Assembly: GCA_903913865.1 (NCBI GenBank)
Contig: CAIWMU010000250.1
Coordinates: 1-53,303 of the forward strand
DNA length: 53,303 bases
Direction: 5' to 3'
From: an uncultured Verrucomicrobia subdivision 3 bacterium
GTDB lineage: Bacteria > Verrucomicrobiota > Verrucomicrobiia > Limisphaerales > UBA8199
The notes under the pieces were generated by a model. It saw nothing but the letters and a program-made list of their open reading frames with translations, did no database searches and was not told where the DNA came from. Shown one piece after another: positions 15,876-24,736 of the stretch (its first letter is position 1; each line of letters begins with the position of its first letter). The position numbers and the translations under genes were made by a program.

Positions 15876-18749
15876 ATGTCTAAGAAATTGTTCCTATTGG
15901 ACGGCATGGCTCTGGTTTACCGCGCTCATTTTGCGCTGGCATCCCGGCCCATTTTCAACTCCAAGGGAGCGAACACATCCGCCCTGTTTGGTTTCACGCA
16001 AACGCTACTGGACATCAGGAAAAAGCAAAACCCAACCCATCTGGCGGTCGCATTCGACACCCAGGCACCTACCCAGAGGCACGTCGATTACCCTGAATAC
16101 AAAGCACACCGTGAAGCCATGCCGGAGGATCTGGCGGCCGCCCTGCCGCATGTGCGGCGCATGCTCGAGGCAATGCGGGTTCCGATACTGATCCTTGATG
16201 GCTATGAGGCCGATGACATCATCGGCACCGTTGTATCTGCCGCACACCTTGAGGGCTTCTCCTCATACATGGTGACATCCGACAAGGATTTCGGCCAGCT
16301 GGTCAATGGCGAGACATTCCTCTACAAACCAGGCCGTATGGGGGATTCAGTTGAGATCCTCGGGGTGGCTGAGATCCGGGCACGTTGGGGAATTGAGCAC
16401 ACCTCCCAGGTGGTGGATATTCTGGCACTGATGGGGGATAGTTCGGACAACATACCAGGTGTCCCGGGCATTGGTGAGAAAACGGCCATGAAACTGGTTG
16501 CCCAATTCGGCAGCTTGGAAAACCTTCTGGCGAACAGTGACAAGCTTACGGGTAAGATCCGGGAAAATGTTGAGAAGAACAGGGAGCTGGCGATCCTCTC
16601 AAAGCAACTGGCGACGATCATCTGTAATGTGCCCATTCCGTTCAAACTGGACGATTTGGAGGTAAAACCGTTCGATGACCAGAAGCTCGCCGACATGTTC
16701 GTCGAGTTTGAGTTTAATTCCCTCGGACGGCGTGTCTTCGGTGAGAACTTCAACCTGACTCAAAAAGCTGAGCCCCGACAATCTGTCATGACTCACACCC
16801 CCGGGGCATCGACACCGCAATTTACACTGGATGCTCCTTCGGATCCCACCGGTTTGACTGATGTCACAGTGGCTCAGTCAGGCTCAGCATCCAGGTCTGG
16901 ACCACCGGTTGGGACCACCCTGAAATCCATTCTTGAACTCCCGATTGAGCTGCGGACCGTCAACACTCCGGAAGAACTTCGCAGTATTGAGCAGGAGGCA
17001 GCGGATGGGGCATTCATTTCGATCCATACCGTTGCGGATGGACCGGACTCGACCGGCTCAAAAATGTCCGCATTCGCATTCAGTCTGGGTGGAAGATCCG
17101 GGTGTTTTGTTCCCCTGAATCGGCCTCAGGAGGAACGGCGTGGCTTCGTGGAGGCTCTAGGAGCGTTGCTGGGCTCGCCGCAACTGGAGATCATCGGCCA
17201 TGATTTGAAGCCCCATTTGATCCGGTTGAAGAATGAGGGGATCACCATCCGCGGCAGACTGTTCGACACCATGATCGCCCACAGTCTCGTGGAACCGGAG
17301 ATGCGTCACAGTCTCGACTATCTTTCCACGACCCTGCTTGGCTATGTGCCAATGCCAGTCACTGTTCCGGGGACTGCGGGGGAGTTGGATCTGGCAACAC
17401 CTGTCGAATTTTCAGACCGTGCCATGGCCGCTGTCGAAACCGCCATCCTCCAGAATGAGATCTCCGCAACCCTCAAGACTCTTCTGGAGGAGCGGGGCCA
17501 GCATCGCGTTTTTTATGAGATCGAATCCCCTTTGATACCGGTGTTGGCCGAAATGGAAATCTCAGGCATCCGGGTGGATGCCCACGCCCTGAATGAATTT
17601 GGAGCGCTCCTCTCACTTGAGATCAACCAGCTTGGATCCCGAATCCACAAGCTGGCGGAAGCCGGGGGCGTTGCTGATGCGGCCGAGTTCAACATTAATT
17701 CCCCCAAGCAACTGGGGCAGATTCTCTTCGAGAAGTTGAAAATCGGGCCAGCCCCAAAAAAGACCCGCACCGGTCAATACTCCACAGATGAACAGACACT
17801 GGCTGAATTGGCGCCTGACAATGAGATCATTCAGCTGCTGCTGAACCATCGGGCGGCGTCCAAACTGAAGTCCACTTACGCCGATGCGCTGCCCCTGGAG
17901 ATTTCACCCCGCACCGGGCGGATCCATACAACGTTCAATCAGGCCGCCACCTCCACAGGCAGGCTCAATTCGCAAAACCCCAACCTGCAGAACATCCCCA
18001 TCCGCACGGAGCGCGGTCAGGAGATCCGCAAGGCTTTCATCCCGGGGGATGGTTTCGATCTCCTGCTTTCAGCTGATTACAGCCAGATCGAACTCAGGAT
18101 CATCGCCGCCCTGAGCCAGGAACCAGCCTTGCTTGAGGCATTCAGGACAGGGGCGGATGTCCATACCACCACCGCTGCACGGGTTTACGGCGTCTTCCCG
18201 GAGATGGTGACACCCGAGATGCGGCGCAAGGCCAAGATGGTAAACTATGGAATCGCCTACGGAATCTCCGCTTTCGGCCTTGCCCAGCGGCTGCACATTC
18301 CCCGCAAGGAGGCGTCGGAAATCATCAACCAATATTTCAGCCAGTTCCCGGGCATCCAGCAATTCATGGATCAGACCGTCCGATTTGCCCGGGACCATGG
18401 CTACGTTGAAACCGTCACCGGACGCCGCCGACACCTCAGGGATGTCAATTCTTCCAATGCCACTGTTCGCGGCGCCGCTGAGCGCAACGCGATCAACGCG
18501 CCTATCCAGGGCTCGGCAGCGGACATGATCAAGCTGGCCATGATCAACATTCAGCAGGAACTCTCCCGGAGGGACCTGCGCAGTCGGCTCCTGCTCCAGG
18601 TGCATGACGAACTCGTGTTTGAACTTCCAAAGCAGGAGGAGACGGAATTGCGGTGCCTGGTGGAGGAAAAGATGCGGACCGCCATGCCTCTCCGGGTTCC
18701 CATCCTGGTGGAGATCGGGACTGGAAAAACCTGGCTTGAAGCACACTGA
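15876..18749 (+). CDS. polA: DNA polymerase I
   Basis: A 957-aa family A DNA polymerase for Okazaki-fragment maturation and repair. Residues 1 to about 290 are the 5'-3' exonuclease (LLDGMALVYRAHFA, AFDTQAPTQRH, GYEADDIIGT, DNIPGVPGIGEKTA). About 365-555 is the 3'-5' exonuclease fold, but its metal ligands are gone: the FDTET site reads ISIHT, the NLKYD site reads DLKPH, and the last Asp block reads AVETAILQ. About 580-957 is the polymerase with intact motifs A (DYSQIELR), B (RRKAKMVNYGIAYG) and C (VHDELVFE). It therefore resembles Taq-type enzymes without proofreading. A Ser/Thr/Pro-rich linker (about 300-350) joins the nuclease and exonuclease-like parts. It stands alone, divergent from the giant gene. 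Confidence 0.97.
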   Translation: MSKKLFLLDGMALVYRAHFALASRPIFNSKGANTSALFGFTQTLLDIRKKQNPTHLAVAFDTQAPTQRHVDYPEYKAHREAMPEDLAAALPHVRRMLEAMRVPILILDGYEADDIIGTVVSAAHLEGFSSYMVTSDKDFGQLVNGETFLYKPGRMGDSVEILGVAEIRARWGIEHTSQVVDILALMGDSSDNIPGVPGIGEKTAMKLVAQFGSLENLLANSDKLTGKIRENVEKNRELAILSKQLATIICNVPIPFKLDDLEVKPFDDQKLADMFVEFEFNSLGRRVFGENFNLTQKAEPRQSVMTHTPGASTPQFTLDAPSDPTGLTDVTVAQSGSASRSGPPVGTTLKSILELPIELRTVNTPEELRSIEQEAADGAFISIHTVADGPDSTGSKMSAFAFSLGGRSGCFVPLNRPQEERRGFVEALGALLGSPQLEIIGHDLKPHLIRLKNEGITIRGRLFDTMIAHSLVEPEMRHSLDYLSTTLLGYVPMPVTVPGTAGELDLATPVEFSDRAMAAVETAILQNEISATLKTLLEERGQHRVFYEIESPLIPVLAEMEISGIRVDAHALNEFGALLSLEINQLGSRIHKLAEAGGVADAAEFNINSPKQLGQILFEKLKIGPAPKKTRTGQYSTDEQTLAELAPDNEIIQLLLNHRAASKLKSTYADALPLEISPRTGRIHTTFNQAATSTGRLNSQNPNLQNIPIRTERGQEIRKAFIPGDGFDLLLSADYSQIELRIIAALSQEPALLEAFRTGADVHTTTAARVYGVFPEMVTPEMRRKAKMVNYGIAYGISAFGLAQRLHIPRKEASEIINQYFSQFPGIQQFMDQTVRFARDHGYVETVTGRRRHLRDVNSSNATVRGAAERNAINAPIQGSAADMIKLAMINIQQELSRRDLRSRLLLQVHDELVFELPKQEETELRCLVEEKMRTAMPLRVPILVEIGTGKTWLEAH

Positions 18750-18893
18750 ATCTGATCCTCCTGATCATGAATGGAGTGTTGTTGCGCATACCATGGGTGC
18801 CGGACCAAGCTGAAGCCAAGTTTGGGGGGGTGGTTTTTCCTGCAAATGCCCTTGCGTTTGGAGGCCTCCTCAACAATGATTTTCAGGATTTTT

Positions 18894-19982
18894 ATGGGAC
18901 ACGTAAAACTACATATTCCAGGACCGGTTGAAGTCAGCGAAAAGACTTTTCGGGCATTTTGCTCCCCGATGGTCGGCCATCGTGGCCAAGGGTTCAAGGA
19001 CCTCTATGCCCGCATCCAACCCCAACTCCAACAACTCCTATACACCAAACAGCTGGTTTACATCAGCACATCCTCCGCATGGGGAGTGATGGAAGGCGCC
19101 ATTCGGAACCTTGTCTCCAAAAAGGTTCTCAACTGCATGTGCGGAGCGTTCTCCGACAAGTGGCTGGATGTATCCCGGCGTTGCGGCAAGGAGGCTGAAG
19201 CTCTCCAGGTGCCATGGGGTTCCCCCATCCGGGCCGAGGATGTCGATCGCAAGCTCGCCACAGGCGGTTTTGACGCCCTTACCCTGATCCATAATGAAAC
19301 CTCCACCGGGGTTATGAGTCCGCTCGCAGAGATCGCGGCGCTGAAGACAAAATACCCGGACGTGATGTTCATCGTGGACTCCGTCAGCTCCATGTCGGCA
19401 GTTCCGATCAAGTTTGATGAGCTGGGGATCGACGTTCTGCTCGCGGGGACGCAAAAGGCCTTCGCCCTGCCCCCCGGCGCGGCTGTGTTCGCCTGTTCCC
19501 CTGCCGCTCTCGCGAAATCCGCTGCAGCCGCCGATCGAGGCTATTACTTCGATTTTGTCGAGTTTCAGAAGAACGCCGAGCAAAGCATGACTCCCAGCAC
19601 CCCCAGCATCGGGCATGTTTATGCACTGGCATCCAAATTGGATGATATTTACACTGAGGGGCTGGATGCGCGCTTTGCCCGGCATGCCCGCACCAACCAG
19701 ATGACTCTGGATTGGGCGGCACGGCATGGCTTCACCCTTTTCGCGGAACCCGGGTTTGGCTCCATCACCCTCGCTTGCGTTAACAACGGGGCGAAGCCGG
19801 GCGGGCGAACCGTCGATGTGGCGAAGCTGCAGAAACTGGTCAAGGACCAGGGGTATCTCATTGATGGTGGCTACGGAAAGATCAAGGGAACCACATTCCG
19901 CATATCCAACATGGGGGATGAAACCCCGGAGAGCATGCAGTCGCTGCACGACGCACTGGATGTTGCCATGAAGTCACTCTGA
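18894..19982 (+). CDS. Class V aminotransferase (serine/alanine-glyoxylate aminotransferase-like)
   Basis: A 362-aa pyridoxal-phosphate enzyme of the class V family, closest in layout to alanine/serine-glyoxylate aminotransferases. It starts with HIPGPVEVSEKTFRA, has TSSAWGVMEGAIRN, HNETSTGVMSPL, the cofactor Asp in MFIVDSVSSMSAVPI and the Schiff-base lysine in LLAGTQKAFALPPG. The C-terminal FRISNMGDETPESM is the usual ending. It may interconvert glyoxylate and glycine with serine or alanine as donor; the pair of substrates is inferred. The ATG at 18894 is five bases after AGGA; an ATG at 18876 would add six residues. It is separated from polA by 144 bases that hold no other gene. Confidence 0.88.
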   Translation: MGHVKLHIPGPVEVSEKTFRAFCSPMVGHRGQGFKDLYARIQPQLQQLLYTKQLVYISTSSAWGVMEGAIRNLVSKKVLNCMCGAFSDKWLDVSRRCGKEAEALQVPWGSPIRAEDVDRKLATGGFDALTLIHNETSTGVMSPLAEIAALKTKYPDVMFIVDSVSSMSAVPIKFDELGIDVLLAGTQKAFALPPGAAVFACSPAALAKSAAAADRGYYFDFVEFQKNAEQSMTPSTPSIGHVYALASKLDDIYTEGLDARFARHARTNQMTLDWAARHGFTLFAEPGFGSITLACVNNGAKPGGRTVDVAKLQKLVKDQGYLIDGGYGKIKGTTFRISNMGDETPESMQSLHDALDVAMKSL

Positions 19983-20151
19983 AGCATCCATCGCTTAAGG
20001 TCCCCAGTCCTGTCATTCCTCCCCGGGGAAACGGGGCCTCACGGGCTCAGGCACGGTCAGAGCAGCACCTCCCCAAGTGGCGGACTCTAGATTGAGCAGT
20101 TGCCCGGGAGGCCGATGTGTTACACATTGGTTTCCCGTGGCAGCAATTGAG

Positions 20152-21135
20152 ATGCATACCCCATCATTGAGAGCAGAACCAGCCGGGCGTTCCCGGTTGA
20201 TGAGTGCTTTGGTGGTTTCTGTGCTGCTCCACATCCTTTGCCTCGGTACTTATACCTACGGCAAGAAACATCACGTGTGGGAGAGGATGCGAATGCCGCC
20301 ACGCCTCCAACCCCCTCTGCTCACCCAACTCCTGCAAAAGCAGCAGCCCCCGCCGCCACGCCAGGCGCAGGAGCCGCCTCTTATGTTCGTCCATGTGAGC
20401 CCGGCACAGGCTGTCGAAAGTCCGCCAGAGAAGGCCACCACTTACTCTGACAAAAATTCCCGTGCGGCAAATCCGGACCCCGCAAAGGACACCTCAATAC
20501 CAAAAATTTCGGGCCAGCAGGAAAAGGTGCTTCGCACGGAGGACGCGCCAAAGGAGAAGGAGAAGTTCGTGCCACTGCAGCCCACCCGCCCTGCCCCCGT
20601 GGCGCAGAAGCAGGAGGAGGAGGTCGAGCAGAAACGGATCACCGCGGGAGATCTTACCATTGCCCGGCCCGATCCGAATCCGACCCGGGATGATGGCAAG
20701 GCGACCCGGCCCCGGCCCCGCACAATCAAGGAGGCTCTGGCCCGCCAACCGAACAGCCAGGCATCCGGCCAGAAGATCAAACAGGATGGCGGTGTCCGCC
20801 AGCGTCTCGATATCTCCTCGCTGGACACGAAGATGACCGCATTCGGAGCCTATGATGCTGCGCTGGTGAATGCGGTGGAATCACGCTGGAACGAACTCCT
20901 GTATGAGAGGGACTATGCTTCGGACAGCCGCGGGAGGGTCGTTCTGCAGTTCAAACTTCATGCGGATGGGAGGATCAGCGATATGAGCGTCGCGGAGAAC
21001 ACGGCCGGTGAGGTGCTTGGTCTGCTGTGCCAAAAGGCAATCCTTGACCCTTCCCCCTACGCAGCCTGGCCCACAGACATGCGTCGTCTTGCCGGAGAGG
21101 TTCGAAACATCCAATTTACCTTTTATTACAACTGA
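20152..21135 (+). CDS. TonB/TolA-like energy transducer
   Basis: A 327-aa inner-membrane-anchored periplasmic protein. One transmembrane helix is at about 17-37 (LMSALVVSVLLHILCLG), then a proline-rich region (QPPLLTQLLQKQQPPPP) and a long charged spacer up to about 230. A TonB/TolA-type C-terminal domain follows (VESRWNELLY, GRVVLQFKLHADGRISDM, NIQFTFYYN). It probably transmits proton-motive force from the ExbBD motor encoded next to it to outer-membrane receptors or the Tol system. Start choice is uncertain: ATG 20152 is used, but a GTG at 20077 and the ATG of MSALVV also give complete helices. exbB begins 15 bases downstream. Confidence 0.82.
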   Translation: MHTPSLRAEPAGRSRLMSALVVSVLLHILCLGTYTYGKKHHVWERMRMPPRLQPPLLTQLLQKQQPPPPRQAQEPPLMFVHVSPAQAVESPPEKATTYSDKNSRAANPDPAKDTSIPKISGQQEKVLRTEDAPKEKEKFVPLQPTRPAPVAQKQEEEVEQKRITAGDLTIARPDPNPTRDDGKATRPRPRTIKEALARQPNSQASGQKIKQDGGVRQRLDISSLDTKMTAFGAYDAALVNAVESRWNELLYERDYASDSRGRVVLQFKLHADGRISDMSVAENTAGEVLGLLCQKAILDPSPYAAWPTDMRRLAGEVRNIQFTFYYN

Positions 21136-21150
21136 TCGCTGAATTGAATT

Positions 21151-21747
21151 ATGGAATACGTCGTATACGGATTGCTGGTGCTGACCTCAGTAGTGGGGAT
21201 GGCGTTTGTGATCGAGCGTGGGCTGGCTTTGCGCTGGGGCAAGGTCGTTCCGCCCGAGGTGGAGTCTGCGGTGGAGTCGTGCCAGTCATCGGAGGACATC
21301 CCGATGCTGCGCCGCGTCTGCCAGCAGCATGAATCTCCGATGAGCCGCCTTCTGCTGATGTCGATAGATCATCTCGATTGGCCGAAGGCGGATAATGTGG
21401 ATGCCATCCAGTCGCGAGCACGGCATGAAATCACCCGTCTGGAGCGCGGTCTTGTCGTGTTGGAGATCATCGTGGGTATCGCACCGCTTCTTGGTTTGTT
21501 GGGAACGATCGCCGGCATGATGACACTGTTCAGTGGGATCGGTCAGGCCGGGTTGAACGATGCGGCGCACCTTGCCCAGGGGATCGCCCTGATATTGAAT
21601 GCGACCTTGCTCGGCTTGCTGATCGCGATCCCTTCACTGATCTTCTGGAGCTACTACACCAAGAAAGTGGAGACCATTGCCGTGGAGATGGAGACCCTTT
21701 GCGCGGAATTCATTCGTCGCCAGTATCGTGATTCAGCAAGGAGCTGA
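21151..21747 (+). CDS. exbB: MotA/TolQ/ExbB proton channel family protein
   Basis: A 198-aa inner-membrane protein of the ExbB/TolQ family, the proton channel that powers TonB or TolA. A first hydrophobic helix is at about 3-20. The family core follows: RLERGLVVLEIIVGIAPLLG, then LGTIAGMMTLFSGIGQAG, then the last helices GIALILNATLLGLLIAIPS. The length is at the short end of the family. It sits between the TonB-like and ExbD genes, which supports the assignment. ExbB and TolQ cannot be separated by sequence alone. Confidence 0.9.
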   Translation: MEYVVYGLLVLTSVVGMAFVIERGLALRWGKVVPPEVESAVESCQSSEDIPMLRRVCQQHESPMSRLLLMSIDHLDWPKADNVDAIQSRARHEITRLERGLVVLEIIVGIAPLLGLLGTIAGMMTLFSGIGQAGLNDAAHLAQGIALILNATLLGLLIAIPSLIFWSYYTKKVETIAVEMETLCAEFIRRQYRDSARS

Positions 21748-21754
21748 GACCCAC

Positions 21755-22198
21755 ATGCGCTTCTTCATCAAAAAACGCCGACAGCCGCCGGGCATCATCA
21801 TTGTTGCGCTGATCGACATTCTGATCGTGCTCCTGATCTTTCTGCTCGTCACAACCACGCTCAAGCAGCAGCCGGCACTGAAATTGGCACTGCCGGAGTC
21901 CTCCCAATCTCAAAAACCCGGTGCAAGCGAGAAGACGCCCCTTGTGGTGACCATTGATCCTCAGGGAAATTTGCGACTGGGTCCAGATTCAAAGCCGGTG
22001 ACCGTTGACCGGCTGAAGCAGGAATTGAGCGCACTGGCAAGTAAGACCGCCGATATGCATCTGGCGATCAGCGCGGACAAATCGGCCCCATTTGGTCAGA
22101 TCGTGAAGGTCATGGATGCCGCAAAGGAAGCCGGGATCAAGACAGTTGACGCATTCACGAAGGGAGCAACTGCAGCTCCCCAGCCATCCAAGAGGTAG
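21755..22198 (+). CDS. exbD: ExbD/TolR family biopolymer transport protein
   Basis: A 147-aa partner of ExbB. One transmembrane helix is at about 14-34 (IIIVALIDILIVLLIFLLVTT), carrying the conserved Asp (ALIDILIVLL) that relays protons. A periplasmic domain follows (PLVVTIDPQGNLRLG, MHLAISADKSAPFGQIVKVMD), as in ExbD/TolR. The ATG at 21755 is preceded by AAGGAG about 11 bases upstream; the longer frame would run back into exbB. Last gene of the operon; a hairpin follows at 22304. Confidence 0.9.
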   Translation: MRFFIKKRRQPPGIIIVALIDILIVLLIFLLVTTTLKQQPALKLALPESSQSQKPGASEKTPLVVTIDPQGNLRLGPDSKPVTVDRLKQELSALASKTADMHLAISADKSAPFGQIVKVMDAAKEAGIKTVDAFTKGATAAPQPSKR

Positions 22199-22303
22199 GA
22201 CTCGACCAGAAGATTTAGGGTTTTTCGGACGGGTTGCTTCTAGCCCGCCCTGCACTCCTCAGGTCATCCGGTTGGTTTCCCCCCCGGAGAGTCGCAAGTC
22301 AAT

Positions 22304-22337
22304 AATATGGGAGGAACATGGATGTCCCTCCCATATT
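22304..22337. terminator. Hairpin between convergent exbD and asd
   Basis: AATATGGGAGG (22304-22314) pairs perfectly with CCTCCCATATT (22327-22337) around a 12-base loop. It lies between the ends of two convergent genes and probably terminates both. There is no long T-run on either side, so it is called on the stem and position alone. Confidence 0.6.
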
Positions 22338-22362
22338 GCTTCGATAACAGTGCCGGAGGTCA

Positions 22363-23370
22363 CTAAACCTTCAGCAGTTCCTCAGCGATCTGGACCGCGT
22401 TCAGAGCTGCACCCTTCAGGAGTTGATCTCCCGCAACCCAGAATGCAAGGCCGTTTTCCAAGGCACAATCCTTGCGAAGCCGACCCACAGCGCAATCGTA
22501 TTGTTCTGCAAGATAGAGCGGTAAAGGATATTGGTTCCGCGCAGGATCATCCACCATCTGGAGGCCGGGGGCGTTCCGCAGGACCGCCCTGGCAGCCTCA
22601 ACAGTCACCGGCTTCTCAAACTCTGCGCTCACAGCGACAGAGTGCGCCCGGTAAACCGGCACTCGCACACACGTCACGCTGGCGCGAAATGAGGGGTGGT
22701 GCATGATCTTTCTTCCCTCGTTCTCCATCTTCATCTCCTCCTTCGTATATCCGGTGGGGAGGAAGGAATCAACATGGGGGAGGACATTGAATGCAATCTG
22801 GTGTGGATAAACCTCGCGGGTCACGGGCTGACCGTGGACGATCTGATCGACCTGGCGCTCCAATTCTGCAATAGCCTTCGCCCCCGTTCCGGAAACAGCC
22901 TGATAGCTGGATGCGAAAATCCGCTTGCACCCGAAGGCTGCATGAAGCGGGTAGAGTGCCATCAACGTGATGGCCGTGGTGCAGTTGGGATTGGCTATGA
23001 TCCCCTTGTGCAGGCGAATGTCAGCTGCGTTGATCTCCGGGACGACAAGCGGCACATCCGCATCCATACGGAACGCACTGGAATTGTCAACGACCACACA
23101 ACCTGCTTTTACCGCAATCGGGCCAAATTCCCTCGAGATGCTCCCACCGGCGCTAAACAGGGCAATGTCGATTCCGTTGAACGAATCCTTGGTCAACTCC
23201 TTTACGGTGATTTCCTCACCACGAAAATTCAGCTTCTTCCCGACGGAACGGGCGGAAGCCAGCAGGGTCAATTGCCCCGCAGGGAAATGACGCTTCTCGA
23301 GCGTCTTGATCATTTCAAGGCCAACGGCACCCGTCGCACCAACCACGGCAACATGCGGATTTTGATTCAT
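22363..23370 (-). CDS. asd: Aspartate-semialdehyde dehydrogenase
   Basis: A 335-aa enzyme reducing aspartyl phosphate to aspartate semialdehyde with NADPH, on the way to lysine/diaminopimelate, threonine and methionine. The Rossmann motif VAVVGATGAVGLEMIKTL opens the protein. FSAGGSISREF and VDNSSAFRMDADVPLVVPE follow. The catalytic cysteine is in IANPNCTTAI (near 131) and the acid-base histidine in RVPVYRAHSVAV. Length matches the family. It is a single gene, convergent with the ExbBD operon. Confidence 0.96.
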   Translation of the reverse strand: MNQNPHVAVVGATGAVGLEMIKTLEKRHFPAGQLTLLASARSVGKKLNFRGEEITVKELTKDSFNGIDIALFSAGGSISREFGPIAVKAGCVVVDNSSAFRMDADVPLVVPEINAADIRLHKGIIANPNCTTAITLMALYPLHAAFGCKRIFASSYQAVSGTGAKAIAELERQVDQIVHGQPVTREVYPHQIAFNVLPHVDSFLPTGYTKEEMKMENEGRKIMHHPSFRASVTCVRVPVYRAHSVAVSAEFEKPVTVEAARAVLRNAPGLQMVDDPARNQYPLPLYLAEQYDCAVGRLRKDCALENGLAFWVAGDQLLKGAALNAVQIAEELLKV

Positions 23371-23640
23371 ATAAAGGCCGTGAAATATAACGATTGAAAC
23401 CGCAGGGTGTCAAACCAGACATGAACACAGATTTTGCCCAATCCAAAATCCACTTCTGGATGCCCGGCCGTCCCCATGGAGCGAAGAGTCTCGACTCTGA
23501 TTCTTCTGCACGGAGGTCCAGTGCGGGAGGCCGGGTGCCCCACGATGCCGGGCCATTATTCCAATCGGGTAGGAGGTGAGGGTTGGGCCATCTTCCGCAG
23601 TTGGAGGCGTGGTTGGTCGATTTTCGGGGCGTGAATCCAT

Positions 23641-23943
23641 CAAATCCCCAAGGAACTCGATGGTTTCTGGCCGGATTTGCGATGTAGAGCAGTGCGCACG
23701 CTGGAGATGTGGATGAAGGGCAAGGGACTTGGCACCTGTGCGGGCCATCTGGCGGCGGAGATGGGCACGATCAAGTCGATGGACGTGGTATCGCCGGTGC
23801 GGGTCGGGGAGGCGAGGGTTGAGATGCGTCTGCGCACGGTGTCCAAACCTGACCGGATGGCGGCCAAGTTGCTGGCCCGCCTGGGTTTGCAGCTGCCGGC
23901 ACGCAGCAAAATCATCGAAAATGTAGTGCAGAAAAACGGGTAA
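23641..23943 (+). pseudogene. Transposase C-terminal remnant (possibly IS1634-like)
   Basis: An open stretch without a proper start whose last residues (RLRTVSKPDRMAAKLLARLG, then LPARSKIIENVVQ) resemble the tail of a DDE transposase, perhaps IS1634-like. The assignment is from memory of such tails and is weak. The catalytic part is missing. It lies directly before the ISKra4 remnant, in a region with no intact gene. The 230 bases before it (after asd) hold nothing I can support. Confidence 0.35.
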
Positions 23944-23996
23944 AAATGTGCACAAACCGTTGAAAATCAACGAACCCACTTACAAAACTGCGGAAG

Positions 23997-24580
23997 ATGG
24001 GCTATGTCGGCGCGAATGAGTCGAGCACCCTTTTTGGCTGGCGTATCCACGCCGAAGCGCTGCGGCGAGGTCTGGGGCAGGCCATCACGGTTGTCGTGCT
24101 CACCGATGGCCAGCGCTACAACCGCACCAGCACCCAGACTCACTTCCCCCGCACGGTGCACATCGTCAGCCTGTTCCATGCCTGGGAGCATCTGACCCTG
24201 ATGGCCCAAAGCCTCAGGAGTCCGAAGGCTGAATCTCCCCCAAACCCTGGCGAGACCTGTTAGAGACCCGCGATATCGGGCGGCTGGTGGGCAAGGCTGG
24301 CAGAGATCTGCCGGGTGCGCCCGAAGCTGGAAAGGCCCTGAGCAAGGAACTGGGCTATTTTGAAAATAACGCCTCCTGCATGCGCCGCGCGGAATATCGT
24401 GAAAGACTCTTTTTCGTGGGTTCAGGTGTCGTCGAGCCCGGCTGTCGCACAGTCATCGGCGAGCGACTCAAACAATCCGGGATGCGCTGGTCGGTCCGGG
24501 GAGCCAATGCCATCATTGCCCTCCGCTGCTGTATTATCTCCGGTCGGTTTGAGGACATTGGGGCCTCTTGCTCCGGCTAG
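23997..24580 (+). pseudogene. ISKra4-family transposase remnant, frameshifted and truncated
   Basis: Two reading frames together give the C-terminal half of an ISKra4-family transposase. The first (from 23997) has VVVLTDGQRYN and HIVSLFHAWEHLTLMAQ, corresponding to the DGA-W...HA-EHL region. The second (to 24580) has APEAGKALSKELGYFENNA and then FVGSGVVEPGCRTVIGERLK and SGMRWSVRGANAIIALRCC, the family hallmark. The frame changes near 24230, and the N-terminal half is absent. No terminal inverted repeats were recognised. It is a dead element. Confidence 0.82.
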
Positions 24581-24679
24581 GCTCCCCCTTTTATCTCGTC
24601 CGCCCCTTTATCTCAGAAAGGACAGGTTTCGAACGGGCACCCAATCAAGGAATTACGGGTGACTGCCCCTCGAAAGCAG

Positions 24680-24714
24680 GATATCCCAACACGGTTAAGC
24701 CGTGTTGGGATATC
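24680..24714 (-). terminator. Perfect 15-bp hairpin downstream of hcp
   Basis: GATATCCCAACACGG (24680-24694) and its exact complement (24700-24714) flank the loop TTAAG. It lies 22 bases past the hcp stop, the right place for a terminator of that minus-strand gene. The T-tract beyond it is poor (CTGCTTTCG). It could also be a leftover inverted repeat from the adjacent insertion-sequence debris. Confidence 0.6.
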
Positions 24715-24736
24715 GAACCTGGGGTTATATGGCAGG

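Noticed and set aside
20021-20036. CCCCG/CGGGG hairpin before the TonB-like gene
   Set aside because: The stem is only five base pairs and lacks a T-run; likely chance in G+C-rich DNA.
23410-23979. Minus-strand 189-codon open frame in the insertion-sequence debris
   Set aside because: Composition is Arg/His/Pro-rich as in antisense frames, and the opposite strand carries the transposase-like residues.
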